In this document: positions 53,101-61,333 of the stretch, piece by piece | How the letters are laid out: the number at the start of each line of letters is the position of its first letter | How positions within the stretch are numbered: position 1 is the stretch's first letter | Assembly: GCA_014384025.1 (NCBI GenBank) | Contig: JACNGQ010000250.1 | Coordinates: 1-63,157 of the forward strand | Length of the DNA: 63,157 nt | Direction of reading: 5' to 3' | DNA from: Planctomycetota bacterium | GTDB lineage: Bacteria; Planctomycetota; Phycisphaerae; Sedimentisphaerales; Anaerobacaceae | The notes under the pieces: model-generated | Told to the model about the DNA's origin: nothing | Seen by the model: the letters and a program-made list of their open reading frames with translations, nothing else | Database searches by the model: none | Made by a program: the position numbers and the translations under genes

Positions 53101-53370
53101 AGAAAGTTTTCTTAATCGATTCTCAAAATTGCTGAGGTTCTCTTGCAGCTTCCTGCGACGCTTCATTAAGTGTTCGACACGCCGATTCTCACGTTTAGAT
53201 ATCCCCTTATATAAAGAGTTCCCCCGTTCGTCAAAAGCACTACTGCTCAGAGAAGGCTCTTTCAATACAATAATGAAACTGCTAAGCCCCGGTTGGTTTA
53301 AGGGCCGGGCATGATTATTACTTATGGCAAATAAGCAACATAATAAAAATACGAAAATCCTTTTCGGCAT
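50110..53370 (-). CDS. large secreted subtilisin-like S8 protease, 1086 aa
   Basis: The start ATG 53370 has GAGGGA upstream and gives a signal peptide of ~21 residues. An I9-type propeptide spans roughly 30-135. The S8 catalytic triad is D169 (IIDTGID), H226 (NGHGTHVAS) and S581 (NGTSFSAP), with N323 as oxyanion helper. A protease-associated domain is inserted at about 385-510. After the catalytic part come a beta-sandwich (~615-740), a GATase-like alpha/beta region (~745-920) and a C-terminal IPT/TIG-like domain (~1000-1086). It is probably an extracellular or cell-surface protease. It is monocistronic. Confidence 0.93.
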   Translation of the reverse strand: MPKRIFVFLLCCLFAISNNHARPLNQPGLSSFIIVLKEPSLSSSAFDERGNSLYKGISKRENRRVEHLMKRRRKLQENLSNFENRLRKLSPDIVPRRRFTGLINGLSLEMPGRIVSRIRSLPEVLAIVPNRKYNRLLTKSNDLMNAPLAWQLSGGQSLAGQGIKIGIIDTGIDITHIMFNDEGYELPEGFPLGDTNFTNNKIIVARVFTKAGDSAQDSTPFDRNGHGTHVASCAAGSLNTISPLGLISGFAPNAYLGNYKVFTSDFTTLEQILGALEACVEDGMDVVNLSLGSESYINTLLDPEAVAIKNAIKAGVVVVAAAGNSGKTETIGAPGQIPEVITVGSLTNSHTGEFSAKASIAMMNVYADGREILSGEEVVLGPDSDFFSRPFLGRFELIDADNYDGRSFGGDQDGLVCENLLGGSAENKWVLVQRGICTFTTKIDHIQEIGGWGALIYNNSNAEEGPDELLLGPSVPGTEIPSYFLSHNTGLFIKDAIKNSSIVEIEFYAAAPLDREQNPFQLSTFSSLGPSLSYSLKPEIVAIGEGSYAATQDDFPGEFQFNSFEYTAFDLSGFSFSNGTSFSAPRVAGAAALIKQMNPSWKPEDIKSAIVISAERPLNIASMSGMERGGGHIDPGKAMNIPLIATPSTISWANLLVGNLTESERIVSLRNVSQQPQSFFISMELSRTERIESFDIFPNQFDLAPSESVEVLLKLKFNPPSQLGEFEDISGDVIIDLDSQAEVLRVPVWARVTKVPAPEGNVLLIDDDGSDSIENQYIEAINLAGYESTLWDVNALNAYPTLDYMQNFQAVSWFMATTSLNAVTDNLVLLLNYRTRFNVELTQYLAQGGRLLISGMDWSDQHEHTPFGQQVLHILGFNHDPFVSYSDTGEILSQETTLDISEITDSPIGLGISGLNAEFDANVPNMTDILVLDSSDIAKPALFTNQNPEDVIGITVETGSYRAVFFAFALERISNNGMNMIMKNSLDWLAEGSKKLLSIHLVEPEIQNDNSVPLTVMLTLEGINFLVGHDVLLNDIPVEIKSINMNGSMEILVPAGLPQGIYDITLRSPDGQSTILSEAFQVKNPV

Positions 53371-53945
53371 AATAATTCCCTCACCCACAGGATTGAATCA
53401 CTAACATGTGTTTCTTATCGGTATGGGGGTTCTACAATTAAATACATTTTTTTGAAAATAGTCGGTAATGTAATCCGGAATTCCTTATTTGCCATCAATT
53501 TTCTTACATTACTTTATATTTGACGATTCCATGATACCAAATTTTTGTCAGTAATTCAATATTCTGGTCATTATCGACCAAATTAACCTGTCACTTGCCA
53601 CCTGACTATACTAATACCCAATAAAACATTTCGTTGTTCTGAAAACTCTTCGTAATTAATCTCTTTTCTCCTGCAACCTTACCCTTCTCAAAGAAAATAG
53701 TGTCTATATATAAGTGCATAAGAACACCTTTTTGGTAACGGAAAAACAATACTGTCTATCGCAAAAAATACTCATTTGGTTGAAAAATAGTTATAACTGC
53801 ACAATCTTACCCAAACCTCTTATTTCTGCCTGTTCAAGTACATGGAAAAGGGCTATATCTCAACCAAATCCCAATTATGCCTTGACTTATCAAGTCACCT
53901 CTCTATAAGATAAGGAGTGTTATTATATAGGAAACTTCTCTGGTT
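53371..53945. other. AT-rich intergenic region between divergent genes
   Basis: These 575 bp separate the leftward subtilisin from the rightward transporter operon. A short open frame at 53714-53908 has no family features and no ribosome-binding site, and is left out. The only element that stands out is the promoter with dyad at 53882-53909. No RNA gene was recognised. Confidence 0.6.
53882..53909 (+). promoter_or_regulatory. promoter of the SSS-isomerase-GH106 operon with overlapping dyad
   Basis: TTGACT (53882-53887), a 16-bp spacer and TATAAG (53904-53909) match the sigma-70 consensus at 5 of 6 positions in each box. The perfect inverted repeat TGACTT-ATC-AAGTCA (53883-53897) covers the -35 and reaches into the spacer, where a sugar-responsive regulator could bind. 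AAGGAG follows at 53912-53917 but is too far from any start codon. Confidence 0.55.
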
Positions 53946-55496
53946 TTGTCTCTACTGTTGGTTCTCAACTTCATGACCGATTTGAGCTTCATAGACTGGT
54001 GCGTATGCGCCGCTTATCTTGCCGTGGTCTTTGGCCTGGCTGTCAGAAGTGCCAGAGGCCAGCAGGATAACGAAGACTACTTTCTCGGTGGCAGGAACAT
54101 GAACTGGTTCGTGGTGGGTGTCTCGATGTTCGCCACCAGTTTCAGCTCCATATCCTTCCTGGGGCTTCCTCAGCGAGGTGCCTACCAGGACTTCAGTTTC
54201 TACCTGACCATCCTCTTCATCCCCTTTGTCATCACCCCAATTCTGTGGTGGATTTTTGTCCCGATGTTCGTCCGTCTTAAGGTCAGCAGCGGATACGAAT
54301 ATCTGGGCCGAAGGTTTGGTCTGCCCGCGCAGAAAATCGGCTCAGGACTTTACTGCATCTATGCAATCGGCTGGATGGGCACAATGCTTTACGCGGTGGC
54401 CCTTACCCTGCAAACCGTAATGGGTCTCAACGAAGCCCAGTATTTCTTGGCGCTCATTGGCATCGGGGCCTTCGCAACTATCTATACCGTCATGGGTGGT
54501 TTGAAAGCAGTGATTTGGACTGATGTCCTGCAGGCGGTCGTCCTTGGCGGAGCAATCATATCCGTCATGTTCCTGGCCGTAAGCCGTATCGTTGGAGGCT
54601 GGTCGGCTTTTTGGTCGATAGCATCTCAGCACAATAAATTTCAAATGTTCCACCTCAACGCCAATCTTCTGGCACCGGAGAATTTCACAGGTAGAAATAC
54701 CGTATTCACCGCCGCTGCCTATGGTCTGTTCATGTACCTGCCAGGCTACGCTGTCTCTCAAAATATGATTCAGCGCTATGTTTGCACTGGTACTCTGGCC
54801 GGGGGACGACGTATGGTTGTCCTCAGTGCCGCAATCAACACCGTTCTTGGCTTTCTCTTTCTATTGGTCGGCACAGCGCTGTTCGCCTTTTACAGCCAGC
54901 CGGGCGGCGTTGGCTTACCTGCCGCCGGTCTCGCAATCGCAAAGGAAGATCAAATCCTGCCTTATTTCGTATCTACCCAACTGCCCGGAGTCGGATTGGT
55001 AGGGCTTATACTGGCCGGTCTTTTTGCCGCAGCCATGAGTACTATAGACAGCGGAATCAATGGAGTGACATCGGTTATCGTTTATGACTGGCTGTCCGGT
55101 AGGAAACTGCCCTTAAGGATTGGCAGAATTCTTACTTCTGTGCTTGGTATAGTGGTCATTGGTGCGGCTATTCTTGTTCCCGTTCTCGGCGATACGGTCT
55201 TTGAAATCATCACGGTAATCGCCGGGACTTCGCTGGGTATGCTGCTGGCCATTTATCTGCTCGGGATGTTTATGCCTCACGTGAATTTACCCGGAGTTCT
55301 GACCGGGCTTGCGGTCGGACTTATATGCCTGGCACTCGTTTGGATTTTGACAGATGTCCCTAAATGGTGGTTCGGGGCTTTTACTATTTTTCCCACTTTC
55401 ATCGTCGGAGCAATAGCCAGCCTCTTCTTTCCAAAGCCGCCTGAATCCGCGTTGGAGAACACGCTGCTGAGAGGACAAAAGGAGCAAAAAATATGA
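53946..55496 (+). CDS. sodium:solute symporter (SSS family), 516 aa
   Basis: This is a sodium-coupled sugar-type transporter with about 13 membrane segments. Marks are DYFLGGRNMNWFVVGVSMFATSFSS near the N-terminus and AAAMSTIDSGINGVTSV in the sodium-site helix. The start is either TTG 53946, with a weak AGGAAA ten bases upstream, or ATG 53973 (MTDLSFIDW), which matches family starts better but has no ribosome-binding site. It overlaps the isomerase gene by 4 bp (ATGA). The substrate is probably the monosaccharide released by the GH106 enzyme of the operon. Confidence 0.92.
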   Translation: MSLLLVLNFMTDLSFIDWCVCAAYLAVVFGLAVRSARGQQDNEDYFLGGRNMNWFVVGVSMFATSFSSISFLGLPQRGAYQDFSFYLTILFIPFVITPILWWIFVPMFVRLKVSSGYEYLGRRFGLPAQKIGSGLYCIYAIGWMGTMLYAVALTLQTVMGLNEAQYFLALIGIGAFATIYTVMGGLKAVIWTDVLQAVVLGGAIISVMFLAVSRIVGGWSAFWSIASQHNKFQMFHLNANLLAPENFTGRNTVFTAAAYGLFMYLPGYAVSQNMIQRYVCTGTLAGGRRMVVLSAAINTVLGFLFLLVGTALFAFYSQPGGVGLPAAGLAIAKEDQILPYFVSTQLPGVGLVGLILAGLFAAAMSTIDSGINGVTSVIVYDWLSGRKLPLRIGRILTSVLGIVVIGAAILVPVLGDTVFEIITVIAGTSLGMLLAIYLLGMFMPHVNLPGVLTGLAVGLICLALVWILTDVPKWWFGAFTIFPTFIVGAIASLFFPKPPESALENTLLRGQKEQKI

Positions 55497-56953
55497 ACGT
55501 AACACGAAGAAAAAAAAGAACGGCTAACATCGGTATTTTCGGAGTTGGTTTTCATAAATACTGGTCCCAGTTCGACGGCCTGCTCGACGAACTGACACAT
55601 AAACTGAATATCTTCACGGATCGGGTCAAAGCTCACGAAGTGAATGTTACGTCTTTCGGCATATCAGACGATGCCGCCTCTGCTTATGCCATTTTACCAA
55701 AGCTCAAGGCCGCTGACCTCGACCTGGTATTCTGTCACATGCTCACCTATGCCGCATCGGCATCATTCGGAGCAATCATTCGCGAGCTGGATGTCCCAAT
55801 CGTTCTGGTTGCGCTTCAGCCCTTAAAAGCCCTGGACTACTCCAAAGCCTCCACCTACATGCAGTTGTGTAATGACGATTTCTGCGCTGTCCCTGAATTC
55901 ACAGGCGTGGCCGTCCGCATGGGCAAAAAGCCTCCTCCCGTTATCCTCGGCACCCTCGAGGATGACCCAGTGGCTGATAGAGAAATAAACGAATGGTGTA
56001 ATATCGCAATGGTCCTGCATGACCTTAAACGGGCACGGATTGGCCATTTCGGCCATCCCATCGAAAATATGCTGGATATGCAGACGGATCATACCGCGCT
56101 GACCGCGGCATTTGGCTGTCACATCGTACAAACAGAGCCCGATGAGCTACTGAAACTGGAACGTACTGTCACCGAAGAGGAAATAAACGCCAAAAAAACA
56201 CGAATTCTCGATCTATTCGAAACACCTGAACCTAAATCCGATCCCATCACCGAAAAACTCACCGAAAAAGACCTCCAGGTTGCCGCCCGTGTGGCAGTAG
56301 CATTAGATAAATTCATCGACACATATAATCTGGATGGACTTGCCTACTATTACGAAGGCGAAGAAGGCAGTCCGATGCGTGAATTAGTTACTAATCTGAT
56401 AGTGGGCAATTCTCTGCTAACCGCGGCCGGCTTTCCAATGTGCGGTGAGTCTGATTTGAAGACCTGCATTGCCATGCTCATTATGGATCGCCTAAATATC
56501 GGGGGAAGCTTTGCGGAATTTCACCCCATCGATTTCAACGAGGGCTTTGTACTGGTTGGCCACGATGGGCCGCACCATATCAACATTGCAGACAGCAAAC
56601 CAATTCTTCGCAGCCTGTCCAAATACCACGGAAAACCAGGAGCCGGAGCAAGCGTCGAATTTAAAATTAAAGAAGGCCCGATTACTATTCTCAGCATTGG
56701 GCTTACTGCCAACGGCCGGTTCAAATTTGTACTTGCAGAAGGCGAAAGTGTACATGGCCCCATACCACCCACCGGCAATACGAACACAAGGGGATTTTTC
56801 AAACCTGATGTCCGCTCATTTCTTAAAAAGTGGGTGGCTGAAGGACCGACCCATCATTTTGCACTTGGCATCGGTCACCATGCCCGAACAATTCAACAGA
56901 TCGCTGAGATTCTCAACATAGAAAGTGTGATTGTTACATCGGAGGATAAGTGA
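55493..56953 (+). CDS. L-arabinose/L-fucose isomerase-like sugar isomerase, 486 aa
   Basis: The fold and metal-site pattern are those of L-arabinose isomerase-type enzymes. YYYEGEEGSPMRE and GESDLKTC carry the glutamates, EFHPIDFNEGFVLVGHDGPHH the first histidines, and HHFALGIGHHARTI the last. Overall similarity to classical AraA seems low, so the sugar may differ, for instance rhamnose or a related deoxy sugar. It is translationally coupled to the transporter (4-bp overlap) and is followed after 2 bp by the rhamnosidase gene. No kinase is in this operon. Confidence 0.85.
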   Translation: MNVTRRKKRTANIGIFGVGFHKYWSQFDGLLDELTHKLNIFTDRVKAHEVNVTSFGISDDAASAYAILPKLKAADLDLVFCHMLTYAASASFGAIIRELDVPIVLVALQPLKALDYSKASTYMQLCNDDFCAVPEFTGVAVRMGKKPPPVILGTLEDDPVADREINEWCNIAMVLHDLKRARIGHFGHPIENMLDMQTDHTALTAAFGCHIVQTEPDELLKLERTVTEEEINAKKTRILDLFETPEPKSDPITEKLTEKDLQVAARVAVALDKFIDTYNLDGLAYYYEGEEGSPMRELVTNLIVGNSLLTAAGFPMCGESDLKTCIAMLIMDRLNIGGSFAEFHPIDFNEGFVLVGHDGPHHINIADSKPILRSLSKYHGKPGAGASVEFKIKEGPITILSIGLTANGRFKFVLAEGESVHGPIPPTGNTNTRGFFKPDVRSFLKKWVAEGPTHHFALGIGHHARTIQQIAEILNIESVIVTSEDK

Positions 56954-56955
56954 AC

Positions 56956-59900
56956 ATGAAACACACTAATATTATTAACCTGTTGCTGCTGCTTACAATC
57001 TTTTCAATCCCCATACAAACACGAGCGGCTGAAAAAACGGATGTTACCAATCCGTTGGTTGCCGGATTTCTACACCCGCCTAAAGCCGCCAGGCCATCGG
57101 CGTATTGGCTATGGCTCAATGGATACGTCAATCGTGATTACCTGGAAAGCGAATTGAAGCAGTTCAGCGAAAAAGGTATTGGCGGTCTGTGCATCTTTGA
57201 CATGGGAGCACGGGGCGATACTAAGGCGGCCCCTCCAGCCGGTCCACCGTATATGAGTGATGAATTCATTGAGAATATTGCATATACACTGGAACTCGCC
57301 GCCAGGTTTAATCTCGATGTTCAGCTAGCGGCCTGCAGCAGTTGGGACCTCGGCGGTTCCTGGGTACAGCCCCGCCATGCAAGTATGGGCCTGTACCATA
57401 CGAAAATCCGTCTCAAAGGCCCTGCTGATTATGACAAAGTGCTTCCTTTTCCGGAGCTTCCTCCGAGCATCCCAAAAACTCCGGACGGCAAGCCGGCTTT
57501 TATTAAGAACGTTGCAGTATTGGCCATACCGGAGACCAATAGACAGCCGGCACATGAATTCATATTCAAATTGCCGCGGACCGATATTCATCGCATCGAC
57601 CATGTCATCCTCTATAATGCTAAAAGCGACAATCCCAAACGCTATGGAGTTCTTCACCTTTTCGCCAAAGATTTTTCCGTAGCCGTATGCACCGATAGTC
57701 TTGAAGAACAGTCTTTCAGTGAAATTATTCGAGACAGATTAAAGCCGAATACTAATCCCCAGCGTTTCAACTTCGAACCGGTAGAGGCACGCTATGTCCG
57801 GCTCCGAATTTATAACGGTTATAACACCAATTTTAATATGGTACAGCTCGCTGAGTTTGAGGTCTATGATACCAGCGGAAACAATATTGCCGCTTCAAAA
57901 GAAATCGATCGAACAAAGGACTCGGCCCTGATAATTCTTTCCAATTCCCAGAGCGCATCCGACACAAAATGGAATGCAGACAACCTCAATGACGGCCAAA
58001 AAGCCGGCTCCGACGGGACATGGCTCTCAACCGGACCGCCCCCTCTGGTCATTAAAGACCGCTCCGAAATCCTTGACCTCACCGAGCGGATTAATACCGA
58101 AGGAAAACTGACATGGAAAATCCCGCCCGGCCAATGGACCATCATCCGGTTCGTCTGCGCCAATACAGGCGAGAAACTAAAAGTTCCCAGTCCGAATTCC
58201 GATGGACTGGCAACCGACCACTTCAGCCATGAAGCTACCCGTGAATTTATTCAATATCTTACCACTCGTCTTAAAGATAAACTTGGCGATTTAAAATCCA
58301 CCCCCCTGAAACAACTCTACCTGCCGAGTTATGAGGTAAGGGGAGCTACATGGACTCCGGATTTCCTCGAGCAGTTCACCAAATACTGTCATTACGATAT
58401 GACACCCTATCTACCTGCCCTGGCTGGTTGCATCATAGAAAATCAAGATATTAATTCTCGTTTTCTTTATGACTATCGAAAAATGCTGGGTGATCTTCTT
58501 GTTGATGCTTATTACCGCACGGCAAGCGAAACCGCCAACCGGGCGGGCCTGGGAATCGAGGCAGAGGCGGGAGGCCCCGGCCCGCCGGTGCATCAGGTCC
58601 CTGTCGATGCACTGAAAGCTCTTGGCTCTATAGATGAAATGCGCGGAGAGTTCTGGCCCTGGAGGCAGGAACGAAGCCAGCTTTGGATAGTCAAGGAAAC
58701 CGCCTGCGCCGCCCACGTCTATGGCCGCCAACGAGTACACATGGAAGCCTTTACCGGCTTTCGCCATTGGCAGGATGGCCCATTCGACCTCAAACCTTCC
58801 GCTGACCGTGCGTTCTGCGAAGGAATGAATCATGTTGTCTGGCATACCTCCTCGCATCAACCTCCGGAGGCCGGAAAACCCGGCTGGGTCTATGGCGCCG
58901 GAAGCCATCTAACACCTAACCTAACGTGGTGGCCAAAGGCAAAGCCGTTTATCGATTACCTCTCTCGATGCTCTTTCATGCTGCAGCAGGGGCTGTTCGT
59001 AGCAGATGTATGTTACTACTACGGAGATCAGGGTTTTAATTTTGTTCCTGCCAAAAATATTGATCCGTCACTCGGATACGGCTACGACTACGATGTAACC
59101 AATGCCGAGGTTATTCTAAACCGGATGAGCGTGAAGAATGGTCGCTTCATTCTGCCTGACGGGATGCAGTACGAGCTGCTCGTCCTGCCGGACCGAAAAG
59201 ACATGAACCTGCACGTCCTGCAAAAAATCAAAGAGCTGGTAACAGCCGGCGGAACAGTAGTAGGCCCGAAGCCTACTCAATCAAACGGACTTACCGACTA
59301 TCCCGCCCGCGATCAGCAGGTTAATCAACTTGCCGATTTGCTGTGGGGAAACTGCGATGGGAAAAACGTGCTGGAGCATCGATATGGCAGCGGGAAAATC
59401 ATATGGGGCCGCTCTCTGAGAGATGTCCTTTTATCACGCGGTATCGGTCCTGACTTCCATTATACCAGCGAAAAAGAAGATACAGATCTGGATTTCATTC
59501 ACCGGCAAACCTCGGAAGCAGACATCTATTTTATTCGCAATAAAACGATGCGCCGGGAATTTGTCAATGCCCATTTCAGAGTCTCCGCCAGGGCCCCCGA
59601 ACTTTGGCTGCCTGATACGGGCACTATCCTGCAGCAGCCGGTTTATGAGCAAACACCCGAAGGCGTGCGTGTTCCATTGCGGCTTGGTCCTTCCGGTTCA
59701 CTCTTCGTTGTATTTCGAAAGCCGGTTAGCCGGCCTCATCTGGTTTCACTGGACCCCGGTATCGATGCGACAAAAGTTACCGAAAGAAAAGTCCGTCTCA
59801 CCGCTTTTGAAAACGGTTCTTACAAAATGAAAACTTCGAATGGCCGAACTATGGAAATCGAAATAGACCGGGTCCCATCCGCCCTTCAGTTAACCGGCCC

Positions 59901-60405
59901 CTGGAATGTCTATTTCGATACCGGATGGGGAGCACCGGATTCTGCGATATTCGCAGAGCTGAAGTCCTGGACCGAGCATGACAATCCCGGAATTCGTAAT
60001 TTTTCAGGTACTGCCAGTTATAAAACGAATTTTCAAATATCTCGCCAATGGTTCGGAAAAGACAAAAAGATTTATCTCGACCTCGGCGACCTATGGTCTC
60101 TCGGCCAAATCACCCTGAACGACAAACTGTTGGGTATTGTATGGAAACCACCCTATCGAATTGAAATCACTGAAGCTGCCAGGGCCGGCCAAAACAAGCT
60201 CGAAATTGAAATCACCAACACCTGGGCCAATCGCCTCGTTGGTGACGCAAAGCTGCCGCCCGACCAGCGTTATTGCAGAACGAACATTACGGTTTCCGGA
60301 ACACCGGGAATAGCATGGAAAGACATTCCGTTGCGTCAATCGGGCCTGCTGGGGCCGGTAAAGCTAATTCAGGCCGTAGAAAAGACAATTGCCTTGACGG
60401 AATGA
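56956..60405 (+). CDS. GH106 alpha-L-rhamnosidase-like protein, 1149 aa
   Basis: This is a large secreted glycosidase of family GH106, which removes alpha-L-rhamnose from pectins and glycosides. It has a signal peptide (NIINLLLLLTIFSIPIQTRA). The family opening is AYWLWLNGYVNRDYLESEL with GIGGLCIFDMG. A long TIM-barrel part follows, containing EAEAGGPGPPVHQVPVDALKALGS and the RQRVHMEAFTGF block. A carbohydrate-binding-like insertion lies at ~240-330, and a galactose-binding-like end (SLGQITLNDKLLGIVWKPPYRIEIT) closes the chain. The ATG at 56956 has GGAGG ten bases upstream. It is last in the SSS-isomerase operon. Confidence 0.9.
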   Translation: MKHTNIINLLLLLTIFSIPIQTRAAEKTDVTNPLVAGFLHPPKAARPSAYWLWLNGYVNRDYLESELKQFSEKGIGGLCIFDMGARGDTKAAPPAGPPYMSDEFIENIAYTLELAARFNLDVQLAACSSWDLGGSWVQPRHASMGLYHTKIRLKGPADYDKVLPFPELPPSIPKTPDGKPAFIKNVAVLAIPETNRQPAHEFIFKLPRTDIHRIDHVILYNAKSDNPKRYGVLHLFAKDFSVAVCTDSLEEQSFSEIIRDRLKPNTNPQRFNFEPVEARYVRLRIYNGYNTNFNMVQLAEFEVYDTSGNNIAASKEIDRTKDSALIILSNSQSASDTKWNADNLNDGQKAGSDGTWLSTGPPPLVIKDRSEILDLTERINTEGKLTWKIPPGQWTIIRFVCANTGEKLKVPSPNSDGLATDHFSHEATREFIQYLTTRLKDKLGDLKSTPLKQLYLPSYEVRGATWTPDFLEQFTKYCHYDMTPYLPALAGCIIENQDINSRFLYDYRKMLGDLLVDAYYRTASETANRAGLGIEAEAGGPGPPVHQVPVDALKALGSIDEMRGEFWPWRQERSQLWIVKETACAAHVYGRQRVHMEAFTGFRHWQDGPFDLKPSADRAFCEGMNHVVWHTSSHQPPEAGKPGWVYGAGSHLTPNLTWWPKAKPFIDYLSRCSFMLQQGLFVADVCYYYGDQGFNFVPAKNIDPSLGYGYDYDVTNAEVILNRMSVKNGRFILPDGMQYELLVLPDRKDMNLHVLQKIKELVTAGGTVVGPKPTQSNGLTDYPARDQQVNQLADLLWGNCDGKNVLEHRYGSGKIIWGRSLRDVLLSRGIGPDFHYTSEKEDTDLDFIHRQTSEADIYFIRNKTMRREFVNAHFRVSARAPELWLPDTGTILQQPVYEQTPEGVRVPLRLGPSGSLFVVFRKPVSRPHLVSLDPGIDATKVTERKVRLTAFENGSYKMKTSNGRTMEIEIDRVPSALQLTGPWNVYFDTGWGAPDSAIFAELKSWTEHDNPGIRNFSGTASYKTNFQISRQWFGKDKKIYLDLGDLWSLGQITLNDKLLGIVWKPPYRIEITEAARAGQNKLEIEITNTWANRLVGDAKLPPDQRYCRTNITVSGTPGIAWKDIPLRQSGLLGPVKLIQAVEKTIALTE

Positions 60406-60492
60406 TGTATTATAACGACCGTAACATTCAAAGGAATACGCAGAATAGTCCAACAAACATGGATAAGTTTGTAACATTTATCGCCTTACACA

Positions 60493-61272
60493 TCAGGAGC
60501 CAGTGGTTAGCTCTTTGATGAAAATGTTACGGAACTGGAGAAATGAGGCTCCCCATTCTCCGTCCTTCCGCTCGCCATGATGCTGCAGCGCAATTGGTCC
60601 CTGAGACGGAACGCCGGGCAAGTGAGCTTTGTCGAGGACAAGCTTTCCATTGAGCCTCACTGTCAGGCGGTCCCCCTTCATTATGATATGAAAAGTGTTC
60701 CATTGACCAATCGGCCTGTCCGCCCTGACCTTTGGCGTCACCCCGGCGTGCACCTCGGGTGAAAACGCCGGATCGGTACGATAACCCCACACTTCGCCAG
60801 AACCTACCGGCCAGCACCAGATGTTCACCTGAGACTTATGACGGCCGCGGAGAAAAATTCCCGAATCCGTATTCGGAACTTCAATCAGCAATTCTTTTCC
60901 GGAATCATCCTTCTTGTAAGTCCCGTCAGGAAGAACAATCTTGGCGGCCCGATTGATGTAGGGACTCTTCTTGATCCGCCAGTCCACTAACAGCTCGAAG
61001 TCGCCATAGCTCCCGGTGGTCCACAAGTTTCTATCACCTTGTCCCTCATGGGGATCACAATCGATGACTCCATCTACAACTTGCCAATCCCTGTTCTCAG
61101 CCTGCCGAACATTCCAGCCATCCAGGTTGATTCCGTTAAATAACGATACGAATCCTTCCGGCGATCCTGCTGCGGTTACCGGGTTGGGTACGGCTGGCGC
61201 TGTTGTCCGACGGCACGAATAGCCCACCATGAGAAAGCAGGCAAGTAACAGTAAGTATGTTTTGATATGCAC
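60493..61272 (-). CDS. DUF1080 (3-keto-disaccharide hydrolase) lipoprotein, 259 aa
   Basis: This is a concanavalin-like DUF1080 domain protein. Such proteins are very abundant in Planctomycetota, and some hydrolyse 3-keto-disaccharides. FVSLFNGINLDGWNV, NTDSGIFLRG and the ending LQFRNIFIKEL are characteristic. The start is GTG 61272 with AAAGGAA upstream; it gives a short hydrophobic leader with a cysteine at GYSC that suits a lipoprotein. The frame is open to 61380, but that part is not leader-like. It lies 61 bp after the next gene and is probably co-transcribed with it. Confidence 0.9.
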   Translation of the reverse strand: MHIKTYLLLLACFLMVGYSCRRTTAPAVPNPVTAAGSPEGFVSLFNGINLDGWNVRQAENRDWQVVDGVIDCDPHEGQGDRNLWTTGSYGDFELLVDWRIKKSPYINRAAKIVLPDGTYKKDDSGKELLIEVPNTDSGIFLRGRHKSQVNIWCWPVGSGEVWGYRTDPAFSPEVHAGVTPKVRADRPIGQWNTFHIIMKGDRLTVRLNGKLVLDKAHLPGVPSQGPIALQHHGERKDGEWGASFLQFRNIFIKELTTGS

Positions 61273-61333
61273 GATGATGTTCCTTTCATAATTGTTAGCC
61301 CGGCTAATGTCACCATAAGCTATACATTTATCA

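Noticed and set aside
53714-53908. 64-codon frame upstream of the SSS operon
   Set aside because: AT-rich, no ribosome-binding site, no similarity recognised, and it overlaps the promoter and dyad.
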